Assembly (NCBI GenBank): GCA_913061005.1
Contig: CAJXSH010000010.1
Span: 1 to 58,211 of the forward strand
DNA from: an uncultured Ectothiorhodospiraceae bacterium
GTDB taxonomy: Bacteria > Pseudomonadota > Gammaproteobacteria > Nitrococcales > Nitrococcaceae
Direction of reading: 5' to 3'
Length of the DNA stretch: 58,211 nt
Notes under the pieces: generated by a model
What the model saw: only the letters and a program-made list of their open reading frames with translations
What the model was told of the DNA's origin: nothing
Database searches by the model: none
Part shown: one piece after another, positions 45,440-53,349 of the stretch
Numbering within the stretch: position 1 is the stretch's first letter
How the letters are laid out: every line of letters starts with the position of its first letter
Translations under genes and position numbers: made by a program

Positions 45440-46415
45440 TCAAGCGACGCCGCTGCCCTGGCAGGCGCCCATCTGGTCGCGATTTATCGCCAACCGCCGC
45501 GATGGCCGGATTGCGCATGCCTATCTGCTCGCCGGCCCGTCGGGGGTGGGCAAACGGCAGCTGGCGTTGACGATGGCCGCCGGGTTGCTGTGCCAGTCAC
45601 CCGAGGCGGGCCTGGCCTGCGGCCGTTGCCGGAGCTGTCGGCTGCGTATCGCAGGCAGTCATCCGGATTGGCGGCTCGTCGAACCCGAAGCGCAGGGCGG
45701 TGTCCTTAAAATCGACGCCATCCGTGATCTGATCGACTACAGCCATCTGACCAGCCAGTATGGCGATCATCGGGTTGTCATTCTCCATCCCGCCGAGGCA
45801 ATGAACCGGGCCTCGGCCAATGCGCTTTTGAAAACCCTCGAAGAGCCGCCGCCCGGCGTAGTGCTGATTCTGGTCAGCCACGACATGGCCGGGCTGCCAG
45901 TGACCATCCGCAGCCGCTGTCGTATCGAGCGATGCCCGCTGCCCGATTCGGCGCAAGCGGCGGACTGGCTCGGCGAGCAGGGCATTACCGATGCCGGGCG
46001 CGCCCTGGCGGCGGCCGGCGGCGCGCCCCTGGCGGCCCGGGAGATGGCCGAAGCCGGGCACATCGAGATGCTCGAGTCCCTGGCGGGGGATGTCGGCGAG
46101 TTGCTCGAGGGGGGGCGCAACCCGGTGGAGCTCGCCAGCACCTGGCAGTCGAGTGGCAGCCTGATGGTGCTCACCTGGATGCAGCGGTTGCTCACCACCG
46201 CTCGGCGGCTGCAGTGCAATGCCCGCGATGGGCTTGCCATGACCCTGGCGCCGGGGTTTGCCAAGGCGGTGGGCGGGTTGCCACCGCGCCGGCTGCATGC
46301 CATCGACCGACAGCTGCAACAGCTGCGCTCGGCCGATCGTCAGCCCCTTGCCAGGGAGCTCGCCATGGAAGCGCTATTTCTTGCCTGGTTGATCCCGGAG
46401 GCCGATATCGAATGA
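45429..46415 (+). CDS. holB: DNA polymerase III subunit delta-prime HolB
   Basis: 328 residues. AAA+ module with Walker A GPSGVGKRQ, a zinc site formed by CQSPEAGLACGRCRSC, the IRDLIDYSHLTSQYGDHRVVI and NALLKTLEEPPPGVVLIL stretches with the SRC motif (IRSRC), then the helical domains. The GKR instead of GKT form agrees with delta-prime being a poor ATPase. It belongs to the clamp loader. Start overlaps tmk by 11 bases. Confidence 0.93.
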   Translation: MSIDQATPLPWQAPIWSRFIANRRDGRIAHAYLLAGPSGVGKRQLALTMAAGLLCQSPEAGLACGRCRSCRLRIAGSHPDWRLVEPEAQGGVLKIDAIRDLIDYSHLTSQYGDHRVVILHPAEAMNRASANALLKTLEEPPPGVVLILVSHDMAGLPVTIRSRCRIERCPLPDSAQAADWLGEQGITDAGRALAAAGGAPLAAREMAEAGHIEMLESLAGDVGELLEGGRNPVELASTWQSSGSLMVLTWMQRLLTTARRLQCNARDGLAMTLAPGFAKAVGGLPPRRLHAIDRQLQQLRSADRQPLARELAMEALFLAWLIPEADIE

Positions 46416-47194
46416 TTGTTGACTCGCACTGCCACTTCCATCTGCTCGAATCGACCCCCAGTGCCGAGAGTGCGCTCGCCGAGGCCCGGGCCGCCGGCGT
46501 GGATTACTTTCTCAATGTGGCCGTCGATGTCGAATCCCGCGACCGGCTGGTGGCCTTCAGTGAGGCCCACCCCAGGGTGCTGACCTCGGTCGGGGTGCAT
46601 CCCTGCGGTAAGGGGACAGACCCCGCGCCGGAGGTACTGGCCGAACTCGCCGATCATCCGGCGGTGGTGGCCATCGGTGAGACCGGTCTGGACTACGGCG
46701 CCGGGCCCGGGGATTACAGCTGGCAGCAGGCGCGTTTTCGACGCCATATCGAAGCGGCTCGACGGGCGCAGCGGCCGATCATCGTCCACAGCCGTCTGGC
46801 GCCCGAGGATACGGTGCGTATCCTCAAAGAAGAGCGGGCAGAGGAGGTGGGTGGTGTGATCCACTGTTTTGTCGAGGATCAGCGCACCGCCGCGGCCATG
46901 CTGGATCTTGGCTTCTACCTCTCGTTATCGGGGATATTGACCTTCGGCAATGCCCGCGCCCTGCGCGAGACCGCCCGTGAATTGCCGCTGGATCGTTTGC
47001 TTGTCGAGACCGACTGCCCGTATCTCGCGCCGGTACCGCACCGCGGATCAGAAAACCGACCGGGCTGGGTTTGCGAGGTTATTCAGTGCCTTGCCGATAC
47101 CAAATCAACCTCGTTCGAGGCCATTAGCGAGCAGACAGCAAAGAACTTCTTTGACTGTTTTCCGGCCGCGGCCAACGCGCTCGGTGCTAGATGA
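46412..47194 (+). CDS. TatD family hydrolase (YcfH-like)
   Basis: 260 residues, TIM-barrel metal hydrolase. Here the first strand has the standard VDSHCHF ligand pair, then GVHPCGKG, GETGLDYG, VHSRLAPEDT, HCFVED and the VETDCPYLAPVPHRG end. This is the tatD-family gene normally found after holB (YcfH in E. coli). It overlaps holB by ATGA; the pilZ gene often placed between is absent. The true tatD paralogue is at 4.5 kb. Confidence 0.9.
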   Translation: MIVDSHCHFHLLESTPSAESALAEARAAGVDYFLNVAVDVESRDRLVAFSEAHPRVLTSVGVHPCGKGTDPAPEVLAELADHPAVVAIGETGLDYGAGPGDYSWQQARFRRHIEAARRAQRPIIVHSRLAPEDTVRILKEERAEEVGGVIHCFVEDQRTAAAMLDLGFYLSLSGILTFGNARALRETARELPLDRLLVETDCPYLAPVPHRGSENRPGWVCEVIQCLADTKSTSFEAISEQTAKNFFDCFPAAANALGAR

Positions 47195-48389
47195 GCCGCT
47201 CGAAGATCCGAAACCCGGCAAGATAAGTCCCCACCGCCGAGCCCAGCGAGGCAAACAAAAACACAAGCAGTGTCCGGGCGACGCGGTTATGCCACCAGCC
47301 CCGCCAGTGGGTGACCGCATCGCGCAGGGCACGAAAGTCCTCTACGCGGGGACGTCGCGCGAAAAGCTCGATCGCCGCGGCCACGAATCCCGCGCCAATG
47401 GTGGGATTGAGCGATGTCAGCGGCGCCGCCAGAAACGAGCCCCCCACGGTCAACGGATGCCCACGGGCGAGCAGTGCGCCGACGGCGCAGAGACTGCCAT
47501 TGATCACCACCCAGTCCATCACCAGTTGCAGCCCCAGGGCCGTGCTGCGCGAAAAACCCATGGCAAAGCCAATCAGAATGACCGCCGCGACGGCCCAGGG
47601 CAGCAACCGGGGCCAGCGCGCCGGCGGTGGCACCGCATCGAGCTGTTCGCGTTCGTCGGCCGGGGCCAGCGACGGGTCGGCCAGCGCATCGGCCAGGCCG
47701 CTCAAATGCCCGGCGCCGATAACGACCAGCACCCGGGCCGGCGGTGTGTCGGCCGCGTCAACGGATTCGCGCAATCGAGCGGCCATGTAACGGTCCCGCT
47801 CGGCGATGAGCGGCGCATAGAGCGCCGATGAACCGCTGGCGAACTCGCTGAAGGTGGCCTCGAGCATATCCCCTTGCTTGAGCCGTTCGATGTCCTCGGC
47901 GCCAATATCCTGCCGCGACAGGAGGCTGCCAATGAGCCCGGTGAACAAACCCGGGCGTTGCCACCAGGGAATGTTGCGATAGACGCGCTTGAGCGTGGTG
48001 CCGATCTCGCGGTCGATGCACCAAAGCGGCAGTCCCAGCCGGCGGGCGCCCGCGATACCGGCTTCGAGTTCGGCGCCCGGGCGGATATCGAATTGCTCGG
48101 CCAGCCTTTGCTGATAGGCACCCAGTGCCAGACTCGCCATGACCATACCGGCCTTGCCATTGCGCAGAATCTCGAATAAGTCCATCCGCTCGAGGGCATG
48201 GGGGTCGGTCATGCTCTGGTAGCGAGTCGCGCAGAGTTCGACGGCCACGGCGTCGTAGGCCTCGCTATCGATCGCGCGACGGACATCCGCGACGCTTTCT
48301 GGCGAGACATGGGCCGTGCCGAGGAGCACGAAGCGGGTGGCGCCCACCTGGACCTCGCGTGTCAGGTGGCTTGGCTGGTGCGTTGACAT
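47187..48389 (-). CDS. TraB/PrgY family membrane protein
   Basis: 400 residues. The N-terminal TraB domain opens with RFVLLGTAHVSPES and contains VAVELCATRY, the RDRYMAARLR segment and GAGHLSGL, the conserved Glu and His positions thought to form a metal site. The C-terminal part has four or five hydrophobic segments. PrgY of Enterococcus, of this family, blocks pheromone signalling, and plant and animal relatives are organelle proteins; the bacterial role is unknown. It overlaps convergent tatD-like gene by eight bases. Its promoter zone holds an AT-rich palindrome. Confidence 0.85.
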   Translation of the reverse strand: MSTHQPSHLTREVQVGATRFVLLGTAHVSPESVADVRRAIDSEAYDAVAVELCATRYQSMTDPHALERMDLFEILRNGKAGMVMASLALGAYQQRLAEQFDIRPGAELEAGIAGARRLGLPLWCIDREIGTTLKRVYRNIPWWQRPGLFTGLIGSLLSRQDIGAEDIERLKQGDMLEATFSEFASGSSALYAPLIAERDRYMAARLRESVDAADTPPARVLVVIGAGHLSGLADALADPSLAPADEREQLDAVPPPARWPRLLPWAVAAVILIGFAMGFSRSTALGLQLVMDWVVINGSLCAVGALLARGHPLTVGGSFLAAPLTSLNPTIGAGFVAAAIELFARRPRVEDFRALRDAVTHWRGWWHNRVARTLLVFLFASLGSAVGTYLAGFRIFERLI

Positions 48390-48446
48390 GGGCGGGGATT
48401 ATCCCTGAGCGCGGTGACAAGAGCCAGCGACCGATCCAATACGTCG

Positions 48447-48462
48447 CATAATATATATTATG
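48447..48462. promoter_or_regulatory. 16-bp AT palindrome upstream of the TraB gene
   Basis: CATAATATATATTATG is a perfect inverted repeat, flanked by TTAAATAATG, in an otherwise GC-rich region. It lies 58-73 bases before the traB-like start codon, where the promoter is expected on the minus strand, and could be an operator or contain the -10 element. Confidence 0.5.
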
Positions 48463-48510
48463 TTAAATAATGTCCGCGCAGGGATCAGGCGGTCTTTCAC
48501 CATCGCCCCG

Positions 48511-49257
48511 TCACTCACACACCGAATGCCAATCCTCGCGGATATCCCACTCCCGCTTGGTAAAGCGTGCGGCATCGGTCTCGAGCAAAACGGCAGCGAT
48601 GAACCGCGCACAATCGTCCGGCGTGGTGAGCTGCTGATTGGCTTTCATCGCCCGGAATTGATCCACGGCAGGAAAATCCTCAGGGGTTTGTTCGCGGATC
48701 AGCGCCTGCATGGGGGTATCCACCACACCCGGTCGCAGGCTGCCGATAGCCACACCGCGATTGCCAAGCTCGGCTTTTAACACCTCGTAGACCATATAAA
48801 GCGCCGCCTTGCTGGTGCAGTAGGCGCCCCACCCTGCAAGCGCCCGGTGGGCGGCGCCGGATGAGATATGCAAAATGCGAGCGCCCGTCGCCATGTGATC
48901 AAAGAGCGCCTGGCTGAGGGCAATCGGCGCTTCGACGTTGACGGCAAGGCTCTGGCGGATGGCATCAGTCGATTGCTCGAGCAGCGGGCCCACCGGCTCG
49001 AGGGTGCCGGCGTTATGAATCAAATAGCCCACGCGACGGTCGCCCACGGCCGCAGCAATCCGTGCGCGATCGGCCGGGTCCGCCACATCGGCAATGCAAG
49101 GCTCAATGCCCGGCTGACCCGTGGCCAATTGCTGGAGGGCGGCCTGCCGTCGTGCCACGGCGATCACCGTGTGCGAGGCGGCCAGTCGCATGGCAAGCGC
49201 GTGACCGATGCCGCTGCTCGCGCCGGTTAGAACGACAACCGGTTCTGCCTCGCGCAT
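48511..49257 (-). CDS. Short-chain dehydrogenase/reductase
   Basis: 248 residues, classical SDR. TGASSGIG loop at 10-17, NAGTLEP, catalytic Ser in HISSG, and YCTSK active-site tyrosine/lysine. The short loop set and the VLTGASSGIGHALA start resemble sepiapterin/benzil reductases. The oxidised or reduced substrate cannot be told. It overlaps the upstream hydroxyacid dehydrogenase gene by one base (TGATG), so the two form an operon. Confidence 0.85.
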   Translation of the reverse strand: MREAEPVVVLTGASSGIGHALAMRLAASHTVIAVARRQAALQQLATGQPGIEPCIADVADPADRARIAAAVGDRRVGYLIHNAGTLEPVGPLLEQSTDAIRQSLAVNVEAPIALSQALFDHMATGARILHISSGAAHRALAGWGAYCTSKAALYMVYEVLKAELGNRGVAIGSLRPGVVDTPMQALIREQTPEDFPAVDQFRAMKANQQLTTPDDCARFIAAVLLETDAARFTKREWDIREDWHSVCE

Positions 49258-50222
49258 CAGGTCACGACCCGGACCGGCGCCTGGTCCTTCCAGGCGGTGA
49301 TGTTCTCGCAGGTCTGGCTGACAATGCGCTGGCGGGCGGTGCGACTGCCCCAGGCGCTGTGCGGGGTCATGATGAGGTTGGGGATATCCGCGGCCAGCAA
49401 CGGGTTGCCGTTTTTGGGTGGTTCTTCGGTGAGCACGTCCATCCCCGCGCCGGCAATGGTGCCACGACGCAGCGCGTCGGCCAGATCGGCTTCGTTGACG
49501 ATCCCGCCCCGGGCGGTATTGATGACAAATGCATCGGGTTTCATGCGCCCAAACACCCGCGCATTGAAAAGGTCATGGGTGGCCTGGGTCAGTGGGCAGT
49601 GGATGGTTGCCACATCGGTCTCGGCGATGGCCTTTTCAAACGCCACCCGCCCGGGCCGGACGGTTTCTGCCCCTGGCCGTTCGGCGATCTGAACGCGCAT
49701 GCCCAGGCATTCGGCCTTGCGGGCCACAGCGGCCCCCAACTCGCCATGGCCAACCACCAGCAGCGTCCGGCCGGCAAGCTCACGGATGGGATAGTCGAGA
49801 AAGCAAAAATGCGGGGCCTGCTCCCAGCGCCCTGCCCTGACGGCCTGGTGATAGTCCACCAGACGGGTATGGAGCGCCAGCATCATGGCAATGGCATGCT
49901 GGCTGACCGCCTCGGTCCCGTAGCCCCGGCAGTTCACCACCGTGACCCCGCAACGCTGGGCGGCCTCGAGGTCGATGTTGTTGACCCCGGTCGCGAGCAC
50001 ACAGATGAGTTCGAGCGCGGGACAGGCCTCGATGACATCGGCGCTCAGCACCACCTTGTTGACGATCGCCACCCGGGCATCACCGATGCGCGCGGCGGCA
50101 TCATGGGCGCTGGTTTGATCATAGGTCACGAGTTCGTCGACCGACGACTCAAGCCCGGTGAAATCCAGATCGCCGATATCCAGGGTCTCTCGATCGAGTA
50201 ATACCGCCCGTGTCATGCCCAT
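49257..50222 (-). CDS. D-2-hydroxyacid dehydrogenase (glycerate dehydrogenase-like)
   Basis: 321 residues, NAD-dependent. The Rossmann core has VVGHGELGAAVARKAE, and the catalytic triad is Arg in NTARGGI, Glu in LTEEPP and His in MTPHSAW. VLATGVNNIDLEAA and GYGTEAVSQHAIAMMLAL are close to the HprA-type group reducing hydroxypyruvate or glyoxylate. Start at 50222 is supported by GGGGGAAG upstream. The substrate is not certain. Confidence 0.87.
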   Translation of the reverse strand: MGMTRAVLLDRETLDIGDLDFTGLESSVDELVTYDQTSAHDAAARIGDARVAIVNKVVLSADVIEACPALELICVLATGVNNIDLEAAQRCGVTVVNCRGYGTEAVSQHAIAMMLALHTRLVDYHQAVRAGRWEQAPHFCFLDYPIRELAGRTLLVVGHGELGAAVARKAECLGMRVQIAERPGAETVRPGRVAFEKAIAETDVATIHCPLTQATHDLFNARVFGRMKPDAFVINTARGGIVNEADLADALRRGTIAGAGMDVLTEEPPKNGNPLLAADIPNLIMTPHSAWGSRTARQRIVSQTCENITAWKDQAPVRVVT

Positions 50223-50513
50223 CTCTTCCCCCTTGACTGATCAAGTCGCCCGGCGTCGGGTTATGCACAGTCATCGTGCAAGTGGCGCTCCGTCCCCCAG
50301 CGCGAGAGCAAGGATGAACGGGTTGGGCGAATTTGACAATGCAAAGTATGCGAAAAACTGCGTAAAGAACTGATTAATAAGAAAAATAAACGAACTGGTG
50401 AAAGTTCCATCATTTTAACGTAAATGCCCATCGGGCAAGGGTTTGGACCACCCATCGGTGGAGCTGTCCACAAACTTATCCACAGCTTTTGTGGACAAGT
50501 CACCACCGGTCCA
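50223..50513. other. DnaA-box cluster with AT-rich stretch
   Basis: 291 bases between two minus-strand genes. Two perfect DnaA boxes: TTATGCACA at 50261-50269 and TTATCCACA at 50476-50484. Two weaker ones surround the second: CTGTCCACA at 50464-50472 and, on the minus strand, TTGTCCACA at 50498-50490. TGTCCACAAA at 50465-50474 and TTTGTGGACA at 50488-50497 form a 10-bp inverted repeat. From about 50330 to 50425 the sequence is AT-rich (for example TTAATAAGAAAAATAAACGA). This is the layout of a replication origin or DnaA-titration/reactivation locus; usual origin neighbours are not in the window. Confidence 0.55.
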
Positions 50514-51182
50514 TTAACGCAGCAGGCGTCGCTGGGGTTTGATGGGGAGCTGGCCGCGCCAGTAAGTGATCACCAGAAACCCGAACGCCATGCCGCCCAG
50601 ATGGGCAAAGTGCGCGACCCCCGACATCGAGCCGGTGACACCGGCATACAGCTCGAACGCGCCGTAGAGCACAACAAAGTACTTTGCCTTGATGGGAATG
50701 GGCGGGAACAGCAGCATCAGGCGCTGTTCCGGAAACATCATCGCAAACCCGAGCAGGATCCCGAAAACCGCGCCCGATGCGCCAACGGTCGGATAGATGC
50801 TGCCGCTATCCGCCGCCATGGTCGCCACCACGAGCTGAATCACCCCCGCGCCAATCAGGCAGATAAAATAGAAACGCGCAAATGGGCGGGACCCCCAGAA
50901 TTGCTCCAGCGCGGTGCCGAACATCCAGAGCGCGAACATATTGACGAATAGATGAAACAGCCCGCCGTGCAAAAACCCGTAGGTAAGCAGCTGCCAGAAC
51001 GCGAATCCGGGGATGCCGCCGAAGCGATCGGTCATGCCCTCGGTGCCAAGCGGCCATAGCCCGAACCCCATGATGACCGCCGGGCCCAGGAGCATGTAGG
51101 CCAGAAAGGCCAGGCCGTTGACCACCAGCAGGCTCATGACCACAGGCGTGTCGCTGGCGTTTAGGGGTGTCATTGGGCGCAT
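50514..51182 (-). CDS. Rhomboid family intramembrane serine protease
   Basis: About 222 residues with six TM helices. The nucleophile is the serine in GASGAVFG and the partner is the histidine in FAHLGGMAFG; the LFHLFVNMFALWMFG helix provides the conserved His and Asn of the oxyanion region. It cuts TM segments of membrane proteins. Start could be 51182, 51173 or 51194; no clear ribosome binding site. The 3' end lies beside the DnaA-box cluster. It is divergent from the DUF3422 gene. Confidence 0.87.
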   Translation of the reverse strand: MRPMTPLNASDTPVVMSLLVVNGLAFLAYMLLGPAVIMGFGLWPLGTEGMTDRFGGIPGFAFWQLLTYGFLHGGLFHLFVNMFALWMFGTALEQFWGSRPFARFYFICLIGAGVIQLVVATMAADSGSIYPTVGASGAVFGILLGFAMMFPEQRLMLLFPPIPIKAKYFVVLYGAFELYAGVTGSMSGVAHFAHLGGMAFGFLVITYWRGQLPIKPQRRLLR

Positions 51183-51279
51183 GCCCGCCATCATACGGGC
51201 AGCCTGTGGGCGGACGCCACTTGTCCGTCCGCACCGCCGGGGGTAGCGTGCCGATGAGCTCAACGAAGGATCACCCAAC

Positions 51280-52584
51280 ATGGCCGACCCAACCGGCATC
51301 ACCACCCATCCACTGCGCGAAGCGCTGATCAAAGAGGCGCATGCGCGGCCATTCCAGAGCCTGGAAACCCCGCTCCGCGTCTCGCAACTGGTGCTGCACA
51401 CCGGCACCCGCGGCCGAAGCGCCGAGGTCAGCCACATGCAGGCGCTGTGCGAACGGCTTGATCACGCCCCACCGCCGGCGGATGCCGGGAATTTTGTCGT
51501 GCAGGGACGCGGGTTTCGTCTGCGCTGGGAGCGCCACACTGAGTTTTCGACCTACACGGTGTTCGCCGACGGCATGGGCGCGGATCCTTTCGATCAACCC
51601 GCCGTTGGAGCGTTGCCCGATGATTGGCTGGGCGCCCTCCCCGGCGACCTGCTTGCGGCCATGCACGTTGCGGTCACCGACGGCGGTGAGACGCCGCTCG
51701 ACAGCGACACGCTGGGCCAGCAGTTTCATCAGGAGAGCCTTGCCGGCAGCAGCTGTGCCGGCGGTGCGGCCAGCGTCTGGACCGACTTTCTTGCCGACGA
51801 ACAGGGTTTTGTGCGCTTTCTGGTGGTCAACGACCGGCTCAACCCGATGCAGGCGGGCCGGTTGGTGCAACGACTCCTCGAGCTCGAGACCTATCGGATC
51901 ATGGCATTGCTGGGCTTTCCGCTCGCGCGGGAGCTCTCGCCGGATATTTCTGATATGGAAACCCGGCTCGGCACGCTGATGGACCGTCTCTCGACGGTGT
52001 CTGATCTGGCCGACGAGCGAGAGTTGCTCACCGCGTTGTCAGAGCTCTCGGCCCGGGTCGAGCGGCTCATGGCCCGGACCAATTTTCGCTTCAGCGCCAC
52101 CGCCGCCTACGGCACGCTGGTCCGGCGCCGCCTCAACGCGCTACGTGAACAACGCATCGAAGGGGTCAGTACGCTGGATGAGTTCATGGAGCGGCGGCTG
52201 GCGCCGGCCCTCGATACCTGCGTACACATGGGCGAGCGCCTGGAGCGGGTTTCAAAGCGCCTCAGCCGGGCGGCCAATCTGCTGCGGACCCGGGTGGATG
52301 TGGCACTGGAGGCACAGAACCGGGACCTGCTCGAGTCGATGAACCGACGCGCGAGACTGCAGCTGCGGCTCCAGGAGACCGTTGAAGGGCTGTCGGTGGT
52401 CATCCTGAGCTACTACACGGTCTCGCTCATTAGCTTTGCCTTCAAAGGCCTCGGCGCCGCCGGCCGCATCCCCAACCCGGACGTGGCCACGGCACTGAGC
52501 ATTCCGGTGGTCGTGACGGTGGTCGCACTGGGTGTGCGTTTTGTCAGGCGACGTGTCATCCGTGACGATGCTGACGCCGGCTGA
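51280..52584 (+). CDS. DUF3422 family membrane protein
   Basis: 434 residues. The start HPLREALIKEAHARPF and the following stretch are the family signature. The middle (about 205-370) is mainly helical and coiled-coil-like, with LSTVSDLADERELLTALSELSARVERL and LERVSKRLSRAANLLRTRV, ending in two TM helices near residues 370-395 and 405-422. Such proteins occur in many Proteobacteria; the function is unknown. Start has AAGGAT upstream. It overlaps the VTT gene by 17 bases. Confidence 0.85.
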   Translation: MADPTGITTHPLREALIKEAHARPFQSLETPLRVSQLVLHTGTRGRSAEVSHMQALCERLDHAPPPADAGNFVVQGRGFRLRWERHTEFSTYTVFADGMGADPFDQPAVGALPDDWLGALPGDLLAAMHVAVTDGGETPLDSDTLGQQFHQESLAGSSCAGGAASVWTDFLADEQGFVRFLVVNDRLNPMQAGRLVQRLLELETYRIMALLGFPLARELSPDISDMETRLGTLMDRLSTVSDLADERELLTALSELSARVERLMARTNFRFSATAAYGTLVRRRLNALREQRIEGVSTLDEFMERRLAPALDTCVHMGERLERVSKRLSRAANLLRTRVDVALEAQNRDLLESMNRRARLQLRLQETVEGLSVVILSYYTVSLISFAFKGLGAAGRIPNPDVATALSIPVVVTVVALGVRFVRRRVIRDDADAG

Positions 52585-53278
52585 ATGGCGGGCCTCACTG
52601 CGCCGGCGCTGGCCCCTGCTCTGGCGGGGCGCCGTTGCCGTGGCCGTGGTAATCGGCCTGAGCGTTGCCTGGGAGGTCTACAACCTGGGGGCGTACGCCG
52701 AGCTCTCGCGGCTGCTCGAGCTGGGGGCCGGCCTGCGTCAGCAACCCTGGGCGATCCCTACCATCCTGCTTGGCTACATCGCAGCCGGGCTGGCCTTCTT
52801 GCCCCTGACCGTGGTCGTTGTCGCCACCATCCTCGTCTATGGGCCGCTCGGCGGATTCACGCTGGCCACGGCGGGCACCCTGGCAACCGCGGTCAGCGGA
52901 TTCATCCTGGGCCGGGCCCTGGGCGCAGAGCCTCTGCGTCGCCTCGGCGGCCCGACCCTGCATCGGCTCAACGCCCAGGCCGAGCGGCACGGGGTGATGA
53001 TCATCACGGCGCTGCGGATCATGCCGGTGGCCCATTTCCATGCGGTCAGCGTGTTGGCGGGGGCCTCACGCATCCGGCCCGGCGCCTATATCACCGGGAC
53101 ATTGGCCGGGACCGTCCCGGGCATTGCCGCGATTGCCGCAGTGGGCAATCAGGCCAAACGGTTTCTGGTCGACCCGAATATCGCCGGACTGCTCGTGCTC
53201 GCCGCGCTGGCTGGATTGAGTCTGGCGGTGTTCTACGGGCTCAGACGCTGGCTGGGTCGCTACACCGGTGAGGATTGA
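52568..53278 (+). CDS. VTT-domain (TVP38/TMEM64) membrane protein
   Basis: About 236 residues with five or six hydrophobic segments. The VTT/SNARE-associated core shows FLPLTVVVVATILVYGPLGGF and later LRIMPVAHFHAVSVLAG and GTLAGTVPG. Homologues (DedA-related) handle membrane lipids, and some act as lipid flippases. The first TM helix lies near 20-40. Start at 52568 preferred; a GTG at 52562 is possible. It is coupled to the DUF3422 gene, suggesting a shared membrane task. Confidence 0.83.
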   Translation: MLTPAEWRASLRRRWPLLWRGAVAVAVVIGLSVAWEVYNLGAYAELSRLLELGAGLRQQPWAIPTILLGYIAAGLAFLPLTVVVVATILVYGPLGGFTLATAGTLATAVSGFILGRALGAEPLRRLGGPTLHRLNAQAERHGVMIITALRIMPVAHFHAVSVLAGASRIRPGAYITGTLAGTVPGIAAIAAVGNQAKRFLVDPNIAGLLVLAALAGLSLAVFYGLRRWLGRYTGED

Positions 53279-53349
53279 CTGGTCTCGGGCAGCAAAGGCC
53301 ATTAGAATTCGCAGCCAAAATCCAATCAACACGGGAGGTTCCGGAGACC

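Noticed and set aside
50223-50513. Main chromosomal origin (oriC)
   Set aside because: The DnaA boxes are real, but the essential fab/ribosomal cluster faces this site and no origin-linked genes are present, so I keep only the weaker claim of a DnaA-binding locus.
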